From positions 1 through 7,008 of the forward strand of contig JAHIKS010000129.1 of NCBI GenBank assembly GCA_018897475.1: a stretch of 7,008 bases of DNA, given 5' to 3'. Both the position numbers and the translations under genes were made by a program. The stretch comes from Candidatus Altarchaeota archaeon. GTDB taxonomy: Archaea > Altiarchaeota > Altiarchaeia > IMC4 > QMZM01. Below, piece after piece: positions 1-3,633 of the stretch. The stretch's first letter is position 1. Every line of letters begins with the position of its first letter. The notes under the pieces were generated by a model. The model was not told the DNA's origin. It ran no database searches and saw nothing but the letters and a program-made list of their open reading frames with translations.

Positions 1-3
1 CGA

Positions 4-28
4 TATTGCAAATCTGCGATTTGCAATA
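4..28. repeat. Stem-loop 1, copy A of a duplicated palindrome
   Basis: The arms at 4-14 and 18-28 are perfectly complementary (11 bp) around a 3-nt loop, tgc. The arm word ATTGCAAATC recurs in the same palindromic arrangement at 109-131. It is the first of six stem-loops packed into the first 180 nt. Its function is unknown. Confidence 0.75.
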
Positions 29-32
29 AATC

Positions 33-53
33 AAATTCGCTTTCAGCGAATTT
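33..53. repeat. Stem-loop 2
   Basis: AAATTCGCT at 33-41 pairs perfectly with AGCGAATTT at 45-53 around a 3-nt loop, ttc (9 bp). The word AATTCGCTTT (34-43) reappears inverted as AAAGCGAATT at 102-111, so the interval 34-111 is also bounded by a 10-nt inverted repeat. Confidence 0.72.
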
Positions 54-68
54 CATTAGCACCGAACA

Positions 69-97
69 CACGCCCGAACCGAATGTTCGGCCGCGTG
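69..97. repeat. Stem-loop 3 (imperfect)
   Basis: CACGC (69-73) pairs with GCGTG (93-97), and CCGAA (74-78) with TTCGG (86-90). There is a 2-nt bulge (cc, 91-92) and a 7-nt loop. A second CCGAA at 79-83 offers an alternative pairing with a loop too small to be favourable. Confidence 0.5.
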
Positions 98-107
98 GCA
101 CAAAGCG

Positions 108-132
108 AATTGCAAATCAGAGATTTGCAATT
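108..132. repeat. Stem-loop 4, copy B of the duplicated palindrome
   Basis: AATTGCAAATC (108-118) and GATTTGCAATT (122-132) form a perfect 11-bp stem around the loop aga. The central 23 nt (109-131) match stem-loop 1 (5-27) at 21 positions. The two differences both lie in the loop, so the stem is fully conserved between the copies. Confidence 0.75.
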
Positions 133-135
133 TAT

Positions 136-156
136 TTTGAATCTCTGGATTCGAAA
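136..156. repeat. Stem-loop 5
   Basis: GAATC (139-143) pairs with GATTC (148-152) around a 4-nt loop. The stem is extended by TTT/AAA (136-138 with 154-156) across a single bulged g at 153. It lies 1 nt from the next stem-loop. Confidence 0.55.
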
Positions 157-157
157 T

Positions 158-179
158 ATGAACCGATTTTGCGGTTCAT
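158..179 (-). repeat. Stem-loop 6, abutting the tRNA 3' end
   Basis: ATGAACCG (158-165) and CGGTTCAT (172-179) form a perfect 8-bp stem with a 6-nt loop. In the direction of tRNA transcription it starts at the nucleotide after the discriminator base. It could act in tRNA 3' processing or transcription termination. No T-run follows it on the minus strand, so a terminator role is only a guess. Confidence 0.65.
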
Positions 180-254
180 TGGGCCCGGCCGGATTCGAAC
201 CGGCGATCTTCGCCACGTCAAGGCGACGTCATAACCGGGCTAGACTACGGGCCC
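180..254 (-). tRNA. tRNA-Val (anticodon GAC)
   Basis: The minus strand folds into a complete cloverleaf. The acceptor stem is GGGCCCG (254-248) with CGGGCCC (187-181), with discriminator A at 180. The D-arm begins GTCT and ends GAC. The anticodon stem TCGCC/GGCGA encloses the loop TTGACGT, giving anticodon GAC (valine GUC/GUU codons). The variable loop is 5 nt, and the T-arm is GCCGG-TTCGAAT-CCGGC. The gene is 75 nt with the discriminator and has no intron. CCA is not encoded: the next minus-strand bases are ATG, so CCA must be added after transcription. Stem-loops sit immediately on both sides. The GAC reading relies on the fold being in register; U33 and purine 37 support it. Confidence 0.95.
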
Positions 255-255
255 G

Positions 256-271
256 AACCTGCAGACAGGTT
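256..271 (-). repeat. Stem-loop 7, abutting the tRNA 5' end
   Basis: AACCTG (256-261) and CAGGTT (266-271) form a perfect 6-bp stem with a 4-nt loop, 1 nt upstream of the tRNA first base. It would lie in the 5' leader of the pre-tRNA, next to the RNase P cleavage site, if the transcript starts upstream of it. Confidence 0.5.
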
Positions 272-277
272 GATCAT

Positions 278-285
278 CTTATGTA
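278..285 (-). promoter_or_regulatory. Possible TATA box for tRNA-Val
   Basis: The minus strand reads TACATAAG, centred about 27 nt upstream of the tRNA first base. This is roughly where an archaeal box A would sit for a transcript starting at or near the mature 5' end. The match is weak and it overlaps the arm of the stem-loop at 283-313. Co-transcription from the upstream lsm-rpl37e operon is an alternative. Confidence 0.25.
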
Positions 286-313
286 GTATCGCTCGCCTTG
301 CTCGCGATACTAC
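283..313. repeat. Stem-loop 8, between rpl37e and tRNA-Val
   Basis: GTAGTATCGC (283-292) and GCGATACTAC (304-313) form a perfect 10-bp stem with an 11-nt loop. It lies about 60 nt downstream of the rpl37e stop on the minus strand, so it could mark the 3' end of the lsm-rpl37e transcript or be another member of the local stem-loop family. There is no T-tract after it on the minus strand. Confidence 0.65.
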
Positions 314-374
314 TTATTGAATTTACCGGCGAATCCACCGCGTTATACTAGTGAATTTACTGACGAGAATCCAA

Positions 375-518
375 TCACTTCAAACACTTGCTTCTCCCGT
401 AGCCGCAGGACGCGCAAATATCCCTTCTCCTGTGGAGTGCGAATTTCCCGCAGCGCGGGCATCTGACGTGAGTGTGCTTCTTTCCGTGCTTCCCAAAACT
501 TGGCGTTCCCTTACTCAT
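375..518 (-). CDS. rpl37e: Large ribosomal subunit protein L37e
   Basis: This 47-residue, very basic zinc-ribbon protein of the archaeal/eukaryotic 50S/60S subunit starts MSKGTPSFGKHGKKHTH. The family signature K-G-T-P-S near the start is present. Two zinc knuckles, CPRC (Cys20 and Cys23) and CASC (Cys35 and Cys38), have the 11-residue spacing usual for the family. Its ATG follows the lsm stop by one nucleotide (TAA-A-ATG), with no separate Shine-Dalgarno, so translation is probably coupled to lsm; the lsm-rpl37e pair is conserved in archaea. The protein ends soon after the second knuckle (GYGRSKCLK) and lacks the basic, often Trp-containing C-terminal tail of most L37e proteins. Reading on in the other frames does not recover that tail, so the shortening looks genuine rather than a simple frameshift. 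Confidence 0.93.
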   Translation of the reverse strand: MSKGTPSFGKHGKKHTHVRCPRCGKFALHRRRDICASCGYGRSKCLK

Positions 519-519
519 T

Positions 520-726
520 TTATGAAACGAACAGAATCATGTCCCCTCTAAGAAAGAGAGTCTTGAACTTCTTCTCGACATCACCGTCGTCGAACTCTGC
601 ATCATCCAGTACGAGGTTTATGTGGATGTCAAAGGCCTTTAGAACGCCCCTGACCTCAATACCGTTCTTGAGTCTGACAAGCACCTGGTTATCTAATAGT
701 TCCCCCAACGCATCTAGTGGCTTCAT
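520..726 (-). CDS. lsm: Archaeal Sm-like protein (LSm)
   Basis: This is a 68-residue Sm-fold protein. Archaeal LSm proteins form doughnut-shaped heptamers that bind U-rich RNA and interact with RNase P RNA and small RNAs. From the chosen start it reads MKPLDALGELLDNQ. The Sm1 motif covers about residues 12-45 and contains D-I-H-I-N (Asp33, His35, Asn37). The Sm2 motif is L-R-G-D (Arg60, Gly61, Asp62). His35, Asn37 and Arg60 are the residues expected to line the uridine pocket. The ATG at 726 was chosen because AGGTGA (732-737 on the minus strand) lies 5 nt upstream. The reading frame extends to a GTG at 735 (adding three residues), but that GTG lies inside the Shine-Dalgarno. It is first gene of a two-gene operon with rpl37e. 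Confidence 0.95.
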   Translation of the reverse strand: MKPLDALGELLDNQVLVRLKNGIEVRGVLKAFDIHINLVLDDAEFDDGDVEKKFKTLFLRGDMILFVS

Positions 727-731
727 ATTTA

Positions 732-737
732 TCACCT
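732..737 (-). promoter_or_regulatory. Shine-Dalgarno of lsm
   Basis: The minus strand reads AGGTGA, 5 nt before the ATG at 726. It decides the lsm start in favour of that ATG over the in-frame GTG at 735, which overlaps this site. Confidence 0.7.
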
Positions 738-740
738 AAC

Positions 741-772
741 GAATATTAATACTACGTAGCGCGCCTATAAAA
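741..772. promoter_or_regulatory. Divergent promoter between lsm and the peptidase operon
   Basis: For the leftward lsm operon the minus strand has TTTTTATA (772-765), which would place initiation near 740-745, just ahead of the lsm Shine-Dalgarno. For the rightward operon the plus strand has an AT-rich ATATTAATA (743-751 region), centred about 26 nt before the ATG at 773. No Shine-Dalgarno precedes that ATG, so the rightward transcript is probably leaderless. Between the two boxes lies a perfect palindrome CTACGTAG (752-759) followed by GCGCGC, a possible operator for both directions. The boxes are read by eye, not scored. Confidence 0.45.
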
Positions 773-1804
773 ATGAGCATAGAACGGGAGATTGGTAAAC
801 GGCTTGGGAATCTCAGGGAGTCCCTGGAGAGCGAGGGAATCGACGCAATCCTCCTGTCGAATCCGAATAACATACGGTACCTTACGGGCAAGGAGACCGG
901 AAGGGTGCTAATATCGAGGGAAAGCTCGGTGATCTGGGTTAGGGAGCTCTACCTGGAACTATATTCCTTCAGCCCCGAGTTTGATGTAAGGGCTGATGAA
1001 GAAGACGCAGTTAGGCACTACATCAAAGACTCCAACATAAAGAAGCTCGCAGTCGAGAACCTCCTCGTCAGCCTGTATGAAAGGCGCAAGGAGGAGCTTG
1101 GAATCGAACTGGTTCCAACGAACACCGTGGAAAGACTAAGAGCAGTCAAGTCAGACTATGAACTGGAACTCCTGAGGAATTCCGCCAGTATCGCAAAGAA
1201 GGGCATGGAGAAGGCCTATGAAATTATCAAGGACGGGACAAACGAACTGGATGCCGTGGCCGATATAGAATATGTGATAAGGAAGGCGGGCTCCGAGACC
1301 CCGCCTTTCATGGACGGGATGCTCCTGGCATCGGGCCCGGATGGAGCCGATATCCACGCCCGTGCCCGAATGAAGAAGGTCATGGCTACAGATCTAGTCG
1401 TCGTGGACCTGGGCGCAAGGGTCGACGGCTACTACTCAGACATGACAAGGACGATTCCAGTAGGGGAACCGAATCCACTGGCTGCAGACATTCTCGAATT
1501 TATAGAGAACCTGCAGGCAGAAGCAATAGACCGAATTCACCCTGGAGTCAGGGCAGGAGACATCCATGATTTTGTAAGCAAAGAAATAGAGAACAGGGGA
1601 TACAAATTCTACCACTCTACGGGCCATGGAATAGGCCTCGACGTCCATGAATTGCCGAACATAGGGCCAAAATCGGAGGACGCCCTTGAGCCAGGCATGG
1701 CCTTCACCATCGAGCCGGGAATCTACATCCCGGGGAAATTCGGCGTCAGGTTCGAGGACACTCTCAGCATGAAGAAAAACAAAATTGAGACACTCACCGG
1801 ATAA
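773..1804 (+). CDS. pepQ: Xaa-Pro dipeptidase / aminopeptidase (M24 family)
   Basis: This 343-residue cytosolic dinuclear-metal peptidase cleaves Xaa-Pro bonds and recycles proline-containing peptides. Residues 1-125 form the creatinase-like N-terminal domain (SNPNNIRYLTG near 29-39). Residues from about 130 onwards form the pita-bread catalytic domain. All five metal ligands are visible: Asp212 and Asp223 in DLGARVDGYYSDMTRT, His285 in HSTGHGIGLDVHE, Glu314 in TIEPGIY and Glu328 in VRFEDT. The spacing matches archaeal prolidases such as the Pyrococcus furiosus enzyme. His292 is the usual second active-site histidine. The ATG has no Shine-Dalgarno, consistent with a leaderless message. The C-terminus is slightly short, and its TAA overlaps the next gene's ATG by one base (TAATG), implying coupling. 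Dipeptidase versus aminopeptidase P specificity cannot be settled from sequence alone. Confidence 0.93.
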   Translation: MSIEREIGKRLGNLRESLESEGIDAILLSNPNNIRYLTGKETGRVLISRESSVIWVRELYLELYSFSPEFDVRADEEDAVRHYIKDSNIKKLAVENLLVSLYERRKEELGIELVPTNTVERLRAVKSDYELELLRNSASIAKKGMEKAYEIIKDGTNELDAVADIEYVIRKAGSETPPFMDGMLLASGPDGADIHARARMKKVMATDLVVVDLGARVDGYYSDMTRTIPVGEPNPLAADILEFIENLQAEAIDRIHPGVRAGDIHDFVSKEIENRGYKFYHSTGHGIGLDVHELPNIGPKSEDALEPGMAFTIEPGIYIPGKFGVRFEDTLSMKKNKIETLTG

Positions 1805-2160
1805 TGGCACGAAGACACGGCATCGAAAGGGAGAGGCGGAAGAAAATCGCAGAGGAGAGGATAAGATACCTCATGAACCTGGCCGATGAGGCAGCATCGC
1901 TGGGCAGCCTAGACCTTGCCACCGACTACGTGAAGCAGGCCCGGGAGCTCGGCATGAAGTACACGGTCCGGCTTCCTACAGAGTACAAGAGAAAGTTCTG
2001 CAAGTACTGCTACAAGTATCTCAAGCCCATGATAACCTCGAGGAGCAGGACAAATTCCGACAAGGGAAGGGTCGAGGTGAAGTGCCTGAGCTGCGGCAGG
2101 GTCATGTTCTTCCCCTATGGGAGGGAAAGGAAGGAGAGGAGGAGGAAAAAGAATGAGTAA
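1804..2160 (+). CDS. rnp4: RNase P protein component 4 (Rpp21/Rpr2 family)
   Basis: This 118-residue protein subunit of archaeal RNase P matures the 5' ends of tRNAs together with the catalytic RNA. Rpp21 pairs with Rpp29 and binds the specificity domain of the RNA. Residues 1-60 are helical and basic at the start (MARRHGIERERRKK), then amphipathic. The zinc ribbon follows, with CKYC (Cys66 and Cys69) and CLSC (Cys94 and Cys97). The tail is strongly basic (GRERKERRRKKNE). Length and layout are normal for the family. The start overlaps the peptidase stop by 1 nt and the end overlaps the YhbY-like gene by 8 nt, so all three are on one transcript and probably translationally coupled. Confidence 0.95.
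   Translation: MARRHGIERERRKKIAEERIRYLMNLADEAASLGSLDLATDYVKQARELGMKYTVRLPTEYKRKFCKYCYKYLKPMITSRSRTNSDKGRVEVKCLSCGRVMFFPYGRERKERRRKKNE
2141..2145 (+). promoter_or_regulatory. Shine-Dalgarno of the YhbY-like gene
   Basis: GGAGG, within a purine-rich run at the end of rnp4, lies 7 nt before the ATG at 2153. It supports that start over an in-frame ATG at 2117, which would add a glycine/arginine-rich leader and overlap rnp4 by 44 nt. Confidence 0.6.
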
Positions 2161-2410
2161 AGACAGCATACAGGTAGGGAAGAACGGAATCACTGACAAT
2201 CTGATAGCGGAGATAAAGGAGCAACTCAAGAAAAAGAAGGCGCTGAAGGTGAAAATCCTCAAGGCAGCGAGGACCGAAAAGAGCCGCAAGGAAATCGCAG
2301 CCGAGGTGGCGCAAAGAACGAGGTCCCGTCTCCTGCAGCTTAGGGGCAACGTATTCATACTCTCAACGAAGATGACCCTTGAAGAATGGAAGAAATCAAG
2401 CAAAAAATAG
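2153..2410 (+). CDS. YhbY-like CRM-domain RNA-binding protein
   Basis: This 85-residue single CRM-domain protein belongs to the YhbY family. Bacterial YhbY associates with pre-50S ribosomal particles, and plant CRM proteins act in intron splicing. The archaeal members are presumed RNA-binding ribosome-assembly or RNA-processing factors. Recognisable elements, in order, are I-Q-V-G-K-N-G-I-T near residues 6-14, a lysine-rich segment LKVKILKA, the helix RKEIAAEVAQRTRS, and the final strands LLQLRGNVFILST. The usual N-terminal helix ending in LKP before the GKNG loop is missing, so the protein is somewhat shorter than typical members. It starts inside the end of rnp4 (ATGAGTAA, 8-nt overlap) and its last 25 nt are shared with the DUF357 gene. 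It lies next to RNase P, fitting a role in stable-RNA maturation, which remains an inference. Confidence 0.88.
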   Translation: MSKDSIQVGKNGITDNLIAEIKEQLKKKKALKVKILKAARTEKSRKEIAAEVAQRTRSRLLQLRGNVFILSTKMTLEEWKKSSKK

Positions 2411-2637
2411 ATGATTATCTCAGGAAGGCAGAGCCCCTGTTTAGGGACATAGAGATTCAAACTCCCTCCAAGATAGACCTCAAAAAGGTCACAGGGGAAT
2501 TCAAGCAGATGGCCCTGGCCTACTACAACGACGCGAAGCACTTCTACGAGGTCGGAGAGTATGCCAACGCCCTGGCCGCATTAGAATACGCCGAGGGCTG
2601 GCTTGACGCGGGAAAAAGACTGGGAATATTCAAATAA
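2386..2637 (+). CDS. DUF357 family protein
   Basis: This 83-residue, all-helical archaeal protein belongs to the uncharacterised DUF357 family. The conserved C-terminal half is clear: MALAYYNDAKHFYEVGEY, then NALAALEYAEGW, then LDAGKRLGIFK. It resembles a single TPR-like helical hairpin ending in the family's L-D-A-G-x-R-L-G signature. No catalytic residues are evident and no function is known. The ATG at 2386 gives an unusually long 25-nt overlap with the YhbY-like gene. No alternative ATG occurs until residue 42, inside the conserved domain, so the overlap is probably real. It is the last gene of the rightward operon. Its stop lies 4 nt from the stop of the converging moxR, leaving no room for a separate terminator. 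Confidence 0.88.
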   Translation: MEEIKQKIDDYLRKAEPLFRDIEIQTPSKIDLKKVTGEFKQMALAYYNDAKHFYEVGEYANALAALEYAEGWLDAGKRLGIFK

Positions 2638-2641
2638 CACC

Positions 2642-3601
2642 CTACATCATAGGAGCCTGCACCTTCTGAAGGACCTTGGATATCACGTCATCCGTTGTGG
2701 TGCCGGTATCTGAATACTCCGGATAGAGAATCACCCTGTGCCTGAGAATCGGGAACGCCAGCTTCCTTATGTCCTGCGGCTTCACATGGTCCCTGCCCTC
2801 GATGAACGCCCTGGCCTTTGACCCCTTCATGAACGCTATGGATGCCCTGGGGCTGGCTCCGGTTGCGAGCTCCCTCCTCTGCCTCGTCTCGTCGATAATC
2901 CTGACCACATAATCCAGGATTGAATCCGACATAAAGACGGTGTCCTCGATCTCCCTCTGGATTATCTGGATCTCGGCTGGGTTGAATACGCTGCCGAGCT
3001 CGTGCTTGCCCGCATTTGACTTCATTATCATCACCTCCTCCTCGGTGGAGAGGTACTTGAGGACGGACTTGAACATAAACCTGTCCTGCTGTGCCTCGGG
3101 CAAGGGATAGACGCCCTCCTGCTCCAGGGGATTCTGCGTTGCTATGACGATGAAGGGCGCGGGCAAATCATAGGTCTTGCCACCTATGCTGGTATGCTTT
3201 TCCTCCATGGCCTCCAGCAGCGCGGACTGGGTCTTTGGAGGTGCCCTGTTAATCTCGTCCATGAGCAATATATTGGTAAAGACCGCTCCCTTCCTGAGGG
3301 TGTACTGCTTGGTGTTCTCGTCATAGCGCATCTCGCCCGTAATGTCCTTTGCAGTCAAATCAGGAGTGCCCTGCAGACTCTTGAATTCGCACTCAAGGAC
3401 ATTGGAAATGGTGTTCGTTAAGACAGTCTTACCCATTCCCGGGACGCTTTCCAGAAGAATGTGGCCCCCGGCAAACAGGGCGATTACGATGTCCTCTATT
3501 ACATCTTCATTGCCGATTATAACCTTGTGAACCTCATTATAGAGCTGAGCGAACTGCTGCTTTATGTCCTTGTCCCTCTCAACGCCCTGGGTTGTGGCCA
3601 T
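2642..3601 (-). CDS. moxR: MoxR-family AAA+ ATPase
   Basis: This 319-residue cytosolic AAA+ ATPase belongs to the MoxR/RavA group, whose members remodel protein complexes or help insert metal cofactors, usually with VWA-domain partners. The elements, in order, are: Walker A SVPGMGKT (52-59, Lys58), whose first glycine is Ser, a tolerated variation in the family; Walker B ILLMDEINRAPP (Asp115, Glu116); sensor 1 ATQNP (Asn157); the MoxR signature GVYPLPEAQQDRF with the likely arginine finger Arg174; sensor 2 GASPRAS (Arg252); and a C-terminal lid ending near RHRVILYPEY. Full length is normal. It follows the giant repeat protein by 32 nt on the same strand, and may also have its own promoter. 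The common downstream DUF58 and VWA genes are absent; instead it ends 4 nt from a convergent operon. The substrate is unknown. Confidence 0.95.
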   Translation of the reverse strand: MATTQGVERDKDIKQQFAQLYNEVHKVIIGNEDVIEDIVIALFAGGHILLESVPGMGKTVLTNTISNVLECEFKSLQGTPDLTAKDITGEMRYDENTKQYTLRKGAVFTNILLMDEINRAPPKTQSALLEAMEEKHTSIGGKTYDLPAPFIVIATQNPLEQEGVYPLPEAQQDRFMFKSVLKYLSTEEEVMIMKSNAGKHELGSVFNPAEIQIIQREIEDTVFMSDSILDYVVRIIDETRQRRELATGASPRASIAFMKGSKARAFIEGRDHVKPQDIRKLAFPILRHRVILYPEYSDTGTTTDDVISKVLQKVQAPMM

Positions 3602-3625
3602 CTTAAGATATAATTCCTCTTCTTA

Positions 3626-3632
3626 CTATAAA
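3626..3632 (-). promoter_or_regulatory. Possible TATA box of moxR
   Basis: The minus strand reads TTTATAG between the upstream gene's stop and the moxR ATG, centred about 28 nt before that ATG. No Shine-Dalgarno lies at a useful distance: the nearest GAGG is about 15 nt away. A leaderless moxR transcript is therefore possible besides read-through from the upstream gene. Confidence 0.35.
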
Positions 3633-3633
3633 T

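Noticed and set aside
4..132. CRISPR array, suggested by the repeated palindromes
   Set aside because: Only two copies of one palindrome are present, spaced 104 nt apart, and the material between them is other hairpins rather than unique spacers of equal length. No cas genes are in the window.
83..286. Plus-strand reading frame of 67 codons across the tRNA region
   Set aside because: It runs antisense through the tRNA-Val and the stem-loops, has no homology that I recognise, and its central part is simply the translated tRNA complement.
283..313. Classical intrinsic terminator for rpl37e
   Set aside because: The stem is strong, but no T-run follows on the minus strand, and archaeal termination depends mainly on T-tracts; it is listed only as a stem-loop.
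727..735. GTG start of lsm at 735
   Set aside because: That GTG is part of the AGGTGA Shine-Dalgarno for the ATG at 726, and the family usually begins close to the P-L-D-A-L motif, as with the later start.
2117..2152. Upstream start for the YhbY-like gene at 2117
   Set aside because: It would add a Gly/Arg/Lys-rich leader with no counterpart in the family and deepen the overlap with rnp4 to 44 nt; the ATG at 2153 has a well-spaced GGAGG.
1909..2541. Minus-strand reading frame of 210 codons opposite rnp4, the YhbY-like gene and DUF357
   Set aside because: It lies antisense to three well-supported genes with recognisable motifs, and its translation is low-complexity Leu/Phe/Ser/Pro-rich, typical of a shadow frame.
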